A DNA stretch of 64,000 nt from Entonaema liquescens (lineage: Eukaryota; Ascomycota; Sordariomycetes; Xylariales; Xylariaceae), in assembly GCA_902805475.1 (NCBI GenBank), contig CADCSX010000006.1:1178001-1242000 (forward strand), given 5' to 3'. Below, in pieces: positions 43,821-57,300 of this stretch. The position numbers and the translations under genes are program-made. Each line of letters starts with the position of its first letter. Within the stretch, counting starts at the first letter, position 1. The notes under the pieces are model-generated. The model was not told the origin of the DNA and made no database searches. It was given only the letters and a program-made list of their open reading frames with translations.

Positions 43821-46185
43821 TTACTTTAACAGACTTCCCACGTCTTGAAGCCGTATATTATCCATAGCGAGAGTGTTCCCCCTATCTATCCTGCCCCAGC
43901 CAACTCCCCAACCAGGCAACACACCCGCGTTCGCCACCACCGTCTCTCCCGACGTGGCAAAACCCGCTGTTGAGCTCGAGCTAGCAGCACAGTCGACCGT
44001 ATTATTACTGTTGGGACCACTGTTGCGCTTCCAGAATTTCCACCCCCTTTTCGGTTGGACGTTTTGCACCACCGCTTCGGGGGTCGTCATAATACCTGTC
44101 CGGCCGCTTGGTGCCATACGTGGGTAGAAGAAGCCGGCCGGCTGACCGCCAGAAAATGGGTTCCACCACCGGCCCTTGGACCGTTCGATGATGCTGCCGT
44201 TGCGACCCGAGTTATACGATGTTGGGGGCTCTCCCGCCAGCTCTTCGAGGGTATACCCCTTTGTTTCAGGAATGAGTAAGGATGAAAATGTCCCGCAGAG
44301 CATAAACAACGCGAATATCTGCATCAGCCGGTCGAGCCAGGGCGTGCATGACTTCCCTGAGCAGGGACTGGGCGCACCTTTCGTGAGAAGCGGCAAGGAA
44401 ATAACTTGCGCCACGATAGCACCGACTTTTCCCATAGCCGCCGAAAGCCCATGACCGGTGGAACGGTACCGCGTTGGGAAGCACTCGCCGGGAACGATGA
44501 AGGTAGTAGTATTTGGACCGAAGTTAAAGAAATAATTTGCAATGACGTATAGGGCTAATAAAGCGCCCTTGCTGAGGCTATTGTAAAGGAACCCTAACAC
44601 GCAAAAGGTGATGGTAAGGATAACGAACCCGATAATCTGGAGTGGTTTGCGACCGATACTATCGATCGTCAAAATAGCAGTCCAGTAACCAGGTAAAGAT
44701 CCTGCGACGACCAGGATGATTGTGCCGACTGCGCTGTTGAACAATATTGTGTAAAGCGAATCCCCATCGGCATAACCAATTGCTTGTAGTATTACTTGGT
44801 TATTCAATCCTAAACCATAGAAAGCTAGGTCCTACGCCTCAAGATTAGACGAATGCAATTAAGAATGTACCGAAGGTTTACATACCAGGAAAAACCAAGA
44901 TAGAGTTGTGCCTAGCAAGACTTTGGCGTTCTTCCATTGTGTAAAGTAATTGTATAGATCGTGCCAAGAAGCTGAGGGTATGTTTAACGCAGGGGAAGCG
45001 ACTTTCTTCATTCTCGCTTGCGTAATTTCATCTACTTCTCCTTCTGACTGGCTTGACATATACGCCTTAATATCAGCAGCCGCTTTCTCGACATCCTTAG
45101 CCACCTCGAAAGTATACCTGGGCGTTTCGGGAATCGTAATGCGATAATAGAGAGCAAAGCAAGCTGGGAAAGCTCCAACTCCCACAATAATACGCCAGCA
45201 TCGATCAGCGGCTGCCTGACACGCATAATCGCATTGATCAACAGACGGGGCATTTCCAAAGGCGTTTTTGAAAGACGAGGTGACGATAAGGGCCACAACG
45301 GCAGCCAGTAGCTGGCCCATCCCTTGCATAGAGAATACGGCAGCCATCATAGCACCGCGCCATCTCGTCGGCGCGAATTCCGAGGTTATAACAGCGCTTA
45401 AGGGATAGTCCCCGCCTATACCGATTCTAGCCATAGCATTAGCGTAAATCCGCGTGTAATACTCTGCTTCGCCTTACCCCATCATGACCCTCCAAAAAGT
45501 CATTAGTCCGGTGAAACTTATAGCTTGAGAGGCGGCGACTGCGCGAAGGTTAGCATTTTATAAGTCCAATGCTATCAACAGTCCTCTGGCTTTGAAGAAG
45601 AATTAAGCGAATCTTGGGAGGCATAGGGGCTTCTCAAGCACTGGTTGAGGATGGTGGTAATCTCTGGCTATTCAAAGACATTAAATCTGAAGAAAAGAAT
45701 TTTCACTTACCCAAGCAACAAGAAAGGGTCGAGAAGACGATAATGCCCAGTTCGACCCCGTACATCCGCCTCCTTCCAAACTTATCCGCCAACCAACCAA
45801 ATAGTACCTGGCCCACGATAATTCCCGCGCTTGTCGACGCCTTTAGAGTCTGGCTGACCGGAGTCGGTAAGTGTCCAAAATTCCCCCCATACCCATTCTT
45901 CGCATTCTCCGGCGGCCCATGCCAAAACACAACGCCGAGCAACGTCGTTACGAGATTAATGGCGAAGATATCGTATGAGTCGAGAAAAAAACCTATGCCA
46001 GCGACCAGAACAGCCCTCACATGGTACATTCCAAAGGGCACTTTATCGATCTCCGACAGCGCAAGGCGTCGCCTTAAGTTTGGATCTTGGATGTGGCTAA
46101 AGTCATTGAAGAAATTATGAAAAGCCCGATTGCCGCCATACGTTCGGTCATACGTCGCCGGCGTCATAGGCTCCGGCGTGGCCAT
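43821..46185 (-). CDS. PHO84: high-affinity inorganic phosphate transporter, Pho84-like (MFS)
   Basis: Plasma-membrane proton:phosphate symporter of the PHS family. Four exons are 46185-45711, 45538-45478 (61 bases), 45426-44886 and 44831-43821, encoding 695 residues with consistent phases. Family signatures are visible: FFLDSYDIFAINLV in TM1, the MFS loop GWLADKFGRRRMYG, the PHS motif GIGIGGDYPLSAVITSEF formed across the exon 2-3 junction, SIGRKPLQIIGF in the second half, and FNFGPNTTTFIVPGECFPTRYRSTGHG. About 12 membrane segments are expected. The C-terminal tail is some 130 residues longer than in yeast Pho84 (587), with a low-complexity Asn/Ser stretch and an unusual Gly/Trp-rich end; cytosolic regulatory tails of this kind occur in filamentous fungi. 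Phosphate control is expected from the family but no promoter site was verified. Confidence 0.93.
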
Positions 46186-48701
46186 TGTCGAGAAATCTCG
46201 GCAGGGCTTGTCGCCTTATCGTAGATGTTTCGTGATCTCGGTTGCGGAAGCAAACAGATGCATAATTATTCAACGGTAGGGGCAGCGGGCTAGATTTGAC
46301 CTGGCTACGATGAATTCATGGCGCTGTTTGCTACCGCCTTGCGTAAAGGATACAACGCGGCTACGCGGAACCAAGCGTCTTACGGCCGTGGACCGTGTGG
46401 AACCGACTTTGCTATCGACAAGATACTGATGTGGCGGGTAGAACACGCCAGGAACAGGATTAAAACAGAAAATGGCGGAAAACTATGAGACGTGGAAAAG
46501 CTAGGTTAACCGAAGAAAAGTGGTGTAAGGTCTTCAAAGATCTAAGACAGAGCCTCGATGCGCGCCGGGGTAGGGAGGGATGTGATCTGACGCACTTCGA
46601 AGATCTTTACGGTAATTAAATCCTTCTTCGCCGTCTGACAAGGTTCCATCGACCCAATAGCGTGGGTAGATGGATTTCTCGGGAGGCTCCTAAAGGAGCC
46701 TAGGAGGCGGATGTTAAGTGGATGGGCTGAGGTATGTTTTGTTGGACACTCATCCAATGTAATGCGAGAAAAGGAGATGGATGCTGAAAGACAAAAGGTA
46801 TAAGAGGCGCAAGAGTCTAGGCCTTTACACACGCCTCTGGGGGTGATGTTCTTAAACTAACCTCATGTATCCTTGATACCCCGTCCCACGACCTACCTAT
46901 TTGTGTCTTGGTGCAACGACTTATCGGATGACAGTCTAAAAGTGACATGGTGTCGAAAGGTGATGTGATGAGTTAAAGAGATATAGCTTATAACTATCAC
47001 GCTGCTAACAGCTTCATTACGTCCATCTAACCAGTATTCGGACCAGGTGGGTATTGTGATTGGGCTAGAGGTCGTCAGGGTTTAATGCAGGGATATAAAC
47101 ATAAGGTAGGTAATAGTTCTACACAGTACATGTAGCTTGTTCAAAACGTGGGCGTGGAACTGGAGCTGCTCATTACCATATGCATGAGTTCGGTGAGGTT
47201 CAAGTGGGACTCATCCCGTATGAGCCCGCTCTTTCTGGCTCTACTGACTGAATAGGTATGTAAAGACATGGGAATACAGGTATGTAAGGTCGTAGGTTCA
47301 GGGGATCCTTTCGGAGTAGCATGGGCTTGGCAGAGTACGGCAAGGGTACGGCAAGGGTACAAGATGCAGTTGCGAATGAGCCGCGTTTGTGGGTGCGAGT
47401 GGGACTTCGCGGGGCGACTCGAACGCACATACCCATCGGCCCGCGATTTAAAGTTTAGAGATTACTTAAGCACCTTATCACATTCAATCTCTTTAGTTTA
47501 GGGTTATCCTCTTTCTTTTCTTCTTCTAAATTTAATGTTAATGATCGATGAAGTTGAGGCGTTAATACATCACTTGACGCGCGGCATATGCTTCTTAATC
47601 TTGGAAGTATCAGCTTCGTTCCCTCTGCAGGAGGCGAGGAATTAGACTGAAGCTGTGCAAGCGATCTAATAAGAAACCAATTAGCTTGGCGGCAAACGCC
47701 CAAGAAATCATCTTATGCAAGATGCCATCGCCAATCGGAACGCTGCATTTCGGAACGTGGCCTAAATTACTCGATATCAACAATACAGGTCTATAAGCCA
47801 CCACGCTCTCATATGTTACGTGCTACGATGCAGGACCTTCGCTGATATTTATATTGGATACCTCGCCTTACCTACTTGAATTCACTTGGTACGGAGTTAA
47901 CAACTAATAGGAACAGCATCGCCTTTGACCATGACGACGACACTTAATAAACTGTAAAACGCGCAGTTTGTATCCGAGATTAAATCGTGCAGTCTGCAAA
48001 GTCACATAGTAAAACAATTATTATTTTTCTGCTGTTGAGATATTCGTGGAATCCGCATATGGGTATAGGTAACCATGAGGCAACTAAGAGCCTCTACTAA
48101 TACATCATGTATAGTTACCTAACTTCAAATATATGAATTTGGTGCTACGTGGCTTTTCTATTCCTTCTAGAAGAGGGTTTAACATTAGATCCTAACATTA
48201 TACAGACACTTAATCAGGAGATTATCTACTTCCCTTGATTTTCTCTCGCTTATGTAATAAGTTGACTTATACATTTCGGAAATGTGTATTTTCGGCTGTC
48301 CTATAACTCATGACTGCTACCATTTGTAGATATTGATGTTTGTCGACGTGCTTCAGAATTACTGACGCTCACCGAGACGTACGCAAATTTAGTTGGCTCG
48401 GGTTAGCGGCACCCCACGCTGTTCGAAGCAAATGCTACTGCGAATGACTGAGTTGGATACGCATGTCATGGGGAGGATGTCTGATTTGACGCTGGCCATC
48501 CTTACCCAGTAACTTGGGACGACTAGGCAAGCATTCCTTGTGCTGCATGTCTTTCAACCCCGGACACTACCTAGCACCGGTTCCGGATTTCGAAACGTGG
48601 CTTAACAGTTGAAGAAATTAAAATCAAAGCAATAGGGTTCCCCTTTAACTCAAATGATTTTAGTATCAATTCATTTGTCATAGTACTTGCGTACAAGCTA
48701 T
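46186..48701. other. 2.5 kb gene-poor intergenic region
   Basis: It lies between the phosphate transporter start and the MET2 stop codon, both minus strand, so it contains the transporter promoter (right of 46185) and the MET2 3' UTR (left of 48702). Open frames are under 100 codons and unrecognised. A TACGGCAAGGG tandem repeat lies at 47336-47360. Confidence 0.5.
47336..47360. repeat. (TACGGCAAGGG)2 tandem repeat
   Basis: Two exact 11-base copies followed by a third TAC start, in non-coding DNA. Confidence 0.85.
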
Positions 48702-50323
48702 CTACCAAGCCGTGATGTCGTCTACTTCTACTTCTGCCTCTCCGAAAGTGCTCGATTTAGTTAACTTGCCGACGCTAGCTGCCTCCACGTGCTCGCCCTC
48801 TCTAGCCATAATGTCCGGGAGCGTCTCATATAGAAACTCTAGGATATACTTGTTGACTTGTTCAAACTGTAACAGAAACGCGTCGTGGCCTTCTTGGCTG
48901 TCTATCTTCTCAAGTCTGGCATTCTTGATATGCTCTGCTATCTCCTGCTGCTCGGCGAATGTGAAGAGACCGTCACTCTCAATGCCTAAAACTAGGGTAG
49001 GCTGCTCAATGAGAGCAAGTGCCTCGGGGATGCTACTAGCGCGGTATCGAGAAACATCGTGAGTGTCCAGTTTTCTGGTGATAGCAATATAACAGTTACT
49101 GTCGAAACGTTTGACGAATTTCTCGCCTTGGTAACGAAGATATGATTGGGCTGAGAAGTAGGTTGTCGTTGGTAACGAATCTCTTTTAGCAGAAACGTCG
49201 GCCTTCGGGCCGGAGAATTGGGGATCAAGTGATTGACCATTATTGTCATTGTTTATACTCACAGCAGCCTCGCTGGTATGGCTGTTGTTCCTTGATAGCC
49301 GGTTGGTCTTATGCCCATCATTGTGAATATGAAAATGGGCCTCGGATGGAGAGCTCGGAGGGGGCCTTTCCCTAATGGTTTGACGCCTAGCCGGGTCTGG
49401 GATATTGCGTCCAAACCGTGCCTCAAAGGAATTGCGGCTCCGATAAGTTAAAAGGGCGGACATACGAGCGGCACCAAGGCCAGTCGAAGGCGGATCGGAG
49501 AACGAATAATATCCATCATCATACTTTGGATCTGCATATATGCTCTGCCGCTGAGCCTCGCCCCAACTAATTCCCCAAGCGCTATGTCGGCTTGAAGTAG
49601 CGATCGGAACAATACTTCGGACATAATCTTTACCAAAGTACGCCCACTCAAGCACGAGCATACCCCCCATGGATCCACCGATGACGGCGGCTACCTGGCG
49701 TACGCCCAAGTCATCGAGAAGAAGCTTGTGCAAACTATTCTAAGTCAGAAGTGAAGATGTAGTTCGGTCGAGCTGCGACTTACTTGACATCGTCTCTTAT
49801 GGTAGTAAGGGAAATTCTGGTCCGTATCTTTCGTTGTTTGGATTGCCATCCTTGGCGGTTACAGGACTAGCCGTGCCATAGGGGCTACCTAGACTGTTCA
49901 TACAGACAACGAAGAATCTGGAAGTATCAAATGCTCGGCCAGGACCTCCTAGAAGAGGTCCCCACCAGTCACTAACATCAGCTGAGCCCGTCAGAGCATG
50001 GCAAATGACCATAGCATTGTCTGCATTTGGTGACAGCTTTCCTCGTGTCGTATATGCCAATGGTACATTCTGCAGAGTGACTCCAGATTCAAGTGTGAAG
50101 CTTGGAATGATGGCAATTTCCTGGTCTGGAATCAGACTCGCAAACGGGTTCTCAGGTTGCTGCTGAATTCTTTCTTCCAAGTATTCAGTCACTGCTCTAT
50201 ACCATAGACGCTTAGGAGTAAAGGAGTAGCTATATTAAGAGCACGTGTATTGAAACCATGATAGGAAATGAGATCTAACTGACCATATTTTGGCTGCTTA
50301 GCAGCATTAACTTCCTCTGTCAT
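48702..50323 (-). CDS. MET2: homoserine O-acetyltransferase (one frameshift)
   Basis: It transfers an acetyl group from acetyl-CoA to homoserine, the first committed step toward methionine in fungi. Exons are 50323-50284 (MTEEVNAAKQPKY), 50191-49784 and 49734-48702; with one base restored, 493 residues, the family length. The alpha/beta-hydrolase fold has the nucleophile elbow GGSMGGM, the catalytic Asp in GIESDGLFTF and His in SQEGHDAFLL. The oxyanion-side segment is CHALTGSADVSDWWGPLLG. Between GPEFPL and TIRDDV one base is missing (about 49805-49806): the upstream frame runs into a stop while the downstream frame gives the conserved IRDDVNLHKLLLDDLGV across intron 2. Low-complexity inserts (HFHIHNDGHKTNR, SINNDNNGQ) are typical of filamentous fungi. 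A CACGTG palindrome lies inside intron 1 (50242-50247). The gene is divergent from THO2. Confidence 0.92.
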
Positions 50324-51310
50324 CTTGCCGTATAATAGACAAGTCTAGGTGTATAACAGGTAAGAGAGAAAGACAGAGATATAAGTAGTTAGTTAATATA
50401 GAATAAGTGACGAATAATAATTGAGACTGTATCAATCATTCGTAGGTGCTACAACATAATTCGCTAGGTAATTTTGTTTTCTGGAAGATGTAACAAGATA
50501 ACTGCATATGTCTCAATGCTATCTGTATTTATACCCGATCTGATTCGCACGTCATGGTGTTACATGGGCAAGATGCAGATGGTGTTCAATGATGACTCCA
50601 ACTCCAGATATCGGGGCCATAGAAAGTACCTTACGTACCAAGAAATTTTCGCTTATGTAACTATGTTCTCACTGGATGGCGATTTTGCTGGCCGAACCGG
50701 TAGTGGGTCCAATCAAGATATGTACCTAGTACTTTAAGTGATAGGGCATTTAGTGAATAGATTAAAGTTCCTTCTACGACTAACTTGCCTGCATGCAGCC
50801 TTATTCTTTTGCAAAGCTCTGAGGCTGCATCAACCAAAACCCACCACGCGATAGGTAGCTTCTTCCTTCAACGCGACCGCCGTCCTGCCGAACGGGCATC
50901 ATTCCTTCTCAACCAACTCAACGTTTTCCCTTTTCTCTCAGGTATTCATCGCCTAATATTCACCACCAGCGATTAGCCTGGCCACCTGTACAGAAGGGTG
51001 ACGCTGTACAACACTCAAACAGTCACGCTTTCTTTGTTCGCATTCAAACTTTATCAATTCATGGATTTCTGGTTCTTTTAACTACTCATCACTATTTCTC
51101 TGGCAATGCCGTACGGCTACTCCGACCTTTCGTCAGAAATTCTAGTGGCATCTCCTGCAACAGCATTCATCTAGATCTGCATTAAGTATGGTATGCTGAG
51201 ATCTATTTCTCATCACCCTTTGGACATCACCATCACTACTACCTTTTCGGTCTTTAGCCTCATATTCGATGACCATTTTGGTGACGTAAAATCCGTCGCA
51301 CTCAATCAAA
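50324..51310. promoter_or_regulatory. divergent intergenic region MET2 / THO2
   Basis: About 990 bases between the start codons hold both promoters. The THO2 side (50770-51310) is pyrimidine-rich. A short frame at 50474-50737 has no recognisable feature. Confidence 0.5.
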
Positions 51311-54300
51311 ATGCCTCCGAAGCGAAAGAGAAACGAGAGGCCATCTGATGGTGGAGCGAATCGACCGGCTCCTCATCGTCCTTCTGACACAACTCTCGCC
51401 CAACACGATCGAGATTTCCAGGATAGTCCTTCATCGCAGAATCGCCGCGCATCGAGCGGTCGGAATACAAGGAGAAATCCTGATCGCCGCGATTCGTCAG
51501 GTAATCAGCTGGCCGCTACAGGCCACCGAGGCCCTGTCTCTCCATCGACTGCTCGACCATCTAGTTCGTCGTCGCAGGCCGCTCCACCTACGATACCTTC
51601 TACTCCATCGGCCCCTCAACCTAGCCAACCCCGACCACCCATCCCTTCGAACTATAACTATGCTATCTTAACAGAATCGCGACTCTCCACATGGCAGCAG
51701 AAAGGCCGTCAGGATGTTGTTGAGCATGGTATCAAGTCTCGTAACGACGAAGACGTTGAAGAAATCTCAACCATCTCTCAAGAGTTTACACGTGCTGTTC
51801 TCGAAGGGCGCCTCAGTCCGACTGACGCAGGAATTTGCGTGAAGGAAATTCTCGGGCCAGCGGTCGAGAATGCCGATGGCCCTGGATTTGGTTTCGATGC
51901 GCAGAGGTTGTTCCTCGACACCCTTTCTATTTTCATCGACTCCGAGGATGGTGTCCCTCGGCCACAGCTGCAAGATTTTGTCGCTGCTACGGACATATCT
52001 CCTAAACTTCTGCGCGAAGTTCTGGATGCACCGGCTTTACAGCAACTCCGTTTGATTCGTGAAACCTTCGTCAAATTAGGCATTAGATATGCTACAAATC
52101 AACTATACCGACAGGCCAACTACAACCTGCTTCGGGAAGAGTCCGAAGGATACGCTAAACTTGCTGCAGAACTCTATCGCACACCGTTTCACGCCCGGGA
52201 ACATCATGACTTTGCCCTTGTGCAAGCTTGTTGGGAGCGGGTGAAGGGTCTGATTGGAACGTTTGATCTTGACGTTGGCAGAGTACTCGACGTTGTCATC
52301 GATGTCTTCTCCGCAACAATGCTAAGAAACATCGTATTCTTCTCAAGATTTTTGCGAATAAGTTCTTGGTGGCCTCGCAACCAGGTTGAGCATTCTGAGA
52401 GGGTGTTTGCAGGTGGCCTACCAAAATGGGCTTTGCCACAATATGAAAACACTCCTCTAGAGGATCTTAAAGCTGAGCTTATCGAACGATGCTATCAGCG
52501 TGACCTGACGTTCTGGGATAGAGCTCGAGAAATTCACCTGGATGCGTTTTTTGAGCTTGGCGGCAGACGTATTGAAGACGCCGACCAGTACGACTCTACA
52601 GAAACGTCCGGTTCTAACGCAAATAATGATTCTAGTCTCGATTGGATAAAAACTACGAAGACCCTTCCACCGTGCGGCAATAAGATAGCTGCGCAGTTAC
52701 TGGGCTTCAAGTTTCGATTCTATGCGTCCGACGCTCGAGATAAACAGGAAGCACTTCCAGCAAATCTATATTATCTTGCCGCTTTCTTCATCAAAATTGG
52801 ATTTATTTCCCTACCTGATCTTTACCCTCACCTCTGGCCGGGTGATGACCAAATGGATGCCTTGAGGGAAAGACGAGAAAGGGAGCTTGAGGAGAAGGAG
52901 TCCCTTAAGAGACAAGGTAATGAACCAAACGCGCTTCTCACAGCTGGAGCTCTTACCGACGATACCTTGCCAACTTCTTCTAAACCACGAGACTCCACGA
53001 TTGCGAATGGCGATACTAGCGAACAAGATGCGAATACTGCAAAGGATGACGACGAAACGAGTTTGCCCGACCCCAAAGAGGCTCATAAGGCAGATCTCGT
53101 GACCCACCTGTTAGTCGTGGGCGCCATCCCTGAAGCTTTGTTCATCATTGGTCGCTTTCCTTGGCTTCCCGAAGCGTATCCCGATGAGATTTATCCAGCT
53201 CTCAATCGCATTCTACTTCATTCTATCAACAAGGTTTTCGAAGAAACCCGCCCTGTTGAAATTCGACCCGTGACAAACCATCCTGTCAAACCAGAGATAG
53301 CCCAGGATCAGTCTGGGATGACCAAGGGCAACTTGAAGCTTACCGATGGTTCCCCCGTTAAAATTTTGAAGTGGCCCCATGCCGATGGCAGCCACAAAGG
53401 CATCATCTACCGGTTTTACCTTGACGAATGGGCAGATAATGTCCCTATATGCCAGACAGTCGACGACGTTTTCACGCTTTGCAGCACACTCCTCAATGTA
53501 TCGGGCGTCAATATCGGAAGGGAACCTTCTCTAGTGAAGAAATTATCCGCCATTGGCGTGAAAAGTTTCTTACAAGATCAGTCGCCGGAAAACGTAGCGC
53601 GTTGGCAAGATCTTCTTCGACGCACACTTGTCCCATCACTATGCCTTTGCGATGCCAACGTCGATGCTGTCGCTGCGGTTTGGGATCTCCTTAAGCACTA
53701 TCCGACACAGGTCCGTTATAATATTTACTCGGAGTGCTACGAAGGGCAAATATCTCGAACTCCTGCTATGGCTAAAGCTTTCAGGCATGCCAAAGCGAGC
53801 ACGATAGCTACCTTAAAACGGCTTTCTTACCAAAATATTTCCAGCTCTGCAAAGAAACTCGCCAAAGTAGCCCTGTCATCGCCCGGTATTGTATGCAAAG
53901 TTGCTCTTGAACAGATCGAAGCCTATACCAATCTCATCGAAGCGTTCGTAGAATGCACAAAGTACTTTACGGAAATGGGCCATGATATTCTTGTTTGGTC
54001 TCTCCTAAGCTCACTCGGTGGCAAGAAGAGAAGTAGAACCCAGGAGGGCTCTGTACTCTTGACCAGTCGATGGCTACAGGCTCTATCCAAATTCTCAGGG
54101 AGGGTCTTTCGACGGTATAGTAATATGGATCCGACGCCGGTTATTTATTACGTGAATGACCAAATCACCCACGGGAACCCTACCGACTTGATTATTTTGC
54201 GGGAACTTATCACTTCCATGGGTGGAATTGTCTCGGATATTGATTTCACGGACGCTCAATTATTCGCCCTGAGCGGTGGTGAAGTTCTACGACGCCAAAC

Positions 54301-57300
54301 GCTAGTTAGTCTAGGTGATAAGCGGTATGAGTCCGGCAAGAGTGCTGCTCGTCTTATGAAGGCTTTGGTGCAGACGGATCTTGCTTGCCGACTCCTAACG
54401 AATATGGCTCAGTACCGACAAGCTGCCATCTATCACTTGCCAGAGAACGAAACTCACATCAAGTACCTAGCAACCGTAATTGATGATTCACAGCAAGCTC
54501 TCGTTCAGTATGTAGAGCTGCTGCGAAATAACCTGCCCCCCGAACAGTTCGATGCACTTGTACCTACTATCCCACAATTGATGACGGACTTTGGCCTTGA
54601 CGCCAATCTCGCCTTTATGATAGGCCGAGCAAGCCTCCAATATTTCATGATGGGCCCTGGAGAAAAGGTCGTTGTTACTACTTCTGAATCAACACCAGGT
54701 GCGGATAGTGATGTATCCAACGAAGCAAAGGGCAATGATGCAGCACCCACCGTCGGCCAAGACGCTGGGGATCAAATGGCAATAGATGCACCGGATACAG
54801 ATGAAGCGGATCAACCTCAATTACCTCCAGCAATTAACGGCCAGAAGTCTGACCGGTTTCTAGAAGTACTCAGCCCTATTACCAACTCTGTCCGAACCTT
54901 GTTGCCCACAGAAGTATGGGACAAAATCAGTCCCGAATTTTTCGTGCTTTTCTGGTCTCTGCAGACGGGAGACCTCGTGGTTCCTATGACTAGCTACGAG
55001 GCTGAAATTACCCGTGTAGAGAAACAGTATACCGAACTGAAACGAGAGCGAGGCGATATGAGTACTAAGAAGAAATCCCTTGATGCTCTTATCCAGTTAA
55101 ACAAGGATCTCTCTGCTGAGGCCAGTACTTGCCACGAACGAGTGAGCAAGACCAAGATATTACTCAGCAAACAAAGTCCACGGTGGTTTATCTCATCAGC
55201 AAAAGCAGAATTTATAGCGGATACATTCATCGAAGAGTGTCTCTTTCCACGAATTTTGCTCTCGCCTAGCGATGCAGACTTCTGCCACCGAATGGTGAAG
55301 TTCATGCATTCCAGTCGAGTACCAAGTTTCAGGCTCGTCGACCTATATGACCGATTCTTTGGCGTAAATAGGCTGCGTTTGATGATATTTGGCTGTACGG
55401 TTCGGGAAGCCGAATTCCTTGGCCGTTTTATTAAGCTTACATTGGGCGACCTTGCAAAGTGGCACAAAGACAAGGATGTATATGCTCGAGAAGCGATACA
55501 GAATGGAAAAATTGGGTTTGCGACAGCCTTTGAAGAAAACGGTAAACCGACATCATTCATGGAACACGACCAATTCCGCGATCTTCTCTGGACCTGGCAT
55601 CGAAATTTAGCTACGGCTCTACGAGCCTGTCTTACTGGGATGGAGTGGATGCATATCAGGAACGCTATCACCATATTGAAGGCAGGACTTGAGCACTTCC
55701 CTGCTGTTGACTTCATGGGTCGCCAATTCCTGCAGATACTCGGAAAGATTGCAGAACGTGAGGATGCAACGAAGAATGGTGGCGAAGATGGTCATAGTCA
55801 CAGGGTGGATCTCTCGGTCACAGCGAATACCGCAACTTCAGCTCTCAAGAAGTATGCGCCGAAATGGGTTATGGTCCAGGCGTTTCGGTCTAATACTGTA
55901 AGTTCTTCGTATCGTACTGGGATTTATACATGAACTAACTCTACTATAGAGCGGCGATCCTGCGGAGGACAAGAAATCAGCCGAGCCCACTAAGCCCGTC
56001 CAGCCAGGTCTACGGCCAAATGCGCCGGAGTTCAAGCCAACACCGACAAGGTAAGTTCAATTCCTTTTGCGGATAATGGGATATTCGTCTCATATAGTAG
56101 CAGTGTGCCGACGCGGACAAGGGCAAATGCCGAAGAGGAAGATGGTGAAGTAAATGACGCGAAAACATCGAACGGTACCGAATCTATCAAGAAAGACACA
56201 AATTCTCGGCAGCATACACCCACCAGCAAGGATACTATTCAGAAGCCGATAGCCGCTCCTCAAAAGATCGACTCAAGGCCGATCCCAAGCCGTTCCTCAA
56301 CCCCAAGATCCATACCACCTGGGCCGCCCGCTTCGGGGTCTAGCCAAAGGGTGGAGTCGTCCCGTCCATCAACTTTAGCCCCTGCTCCGGGGCTACCTAG
56401 CCGACCAGAAGTTCCCTTTCCCGCTCACTTCACGCACGACAAATTTGGTCAGATCACGACGTCTGCTCATGCTCGTGACCACAGAGAGAACAGGGATGCT
56501 AGAGAGGTGCGCGGCCCAAGGGATCCAAGGGACCCTCGTGATTCAAGGGAATTGAGAGATCCTAGAGACCAGAGGTCGTCGTTCCGAGCTCCAGATGATT
56601 CACGTTTGGGTCGAGTACGGGATCAGCCTGTTGGGGACCGTCGCATTCCAGATAATATTCCAAGGGAGCCTCCAAGGTCTGAGAGAGATCGTCCTTCACA
56701 TCGACAGGAGCCTGGCCGGCGAAACGAATCAAACACTCCTGATCGGGATGGTCGTGGTCCGCGTGACCGTTCGGTACCTTCAGGTAGCGTTAACCGAGGA
56801 CCTGATTCAACTAGGGCGCAACGCGACAATACGACAACTACAAACCCAATGCCACCACCTCCACAGCCAGAGTTACAGGGCCCAACAGTGAATCCGGAAC
56901 GCGCACGCCTTATCAATGCAGATCGTCCAGATGAGCGTTCAAATATGGTAAACCCAGCTCGTGCAGCTCTGATCAACGAAGGTCGGCCCAGTAGTCGCCA
57001 ATCCAGGGAAGATAGCCGAGACCGCAATGGTTCCCGCCCAGTGTCACCTCGTAGAGACAACCGTCCTGACTCCCGGCCTAATGACCCACCTCGGGACCGG
57101 GCTCATCGTATGGATCATCCGCCTCGAGACCATTGGAATGAATCACTGCCATCTATTGGGCCAAAGGGAGGCAGGATAAGTGATCATGAAGGTGACCGAG
57201 GCCTAGCCGATAGGTCGCGCGACCCTATGGCATTCCAAGGCCCACCTCATACATCCAGAGTTGAGCCTGATCACGGCCGACTAAACAACCAAGATCCAGA

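Noticed and set aside
50242..50247. CACGTG palindrome as a methionine-pathway control site
   Set aside because: It is a single six-base match inside MET2 intron 1; expected by chance and not supported by a second site upstream.
54994..55716. 240-codon antisense frame in THO2
   Set aside because: Shadow of the THO2 coding exon; composition is not protein-like and no domain is visible.
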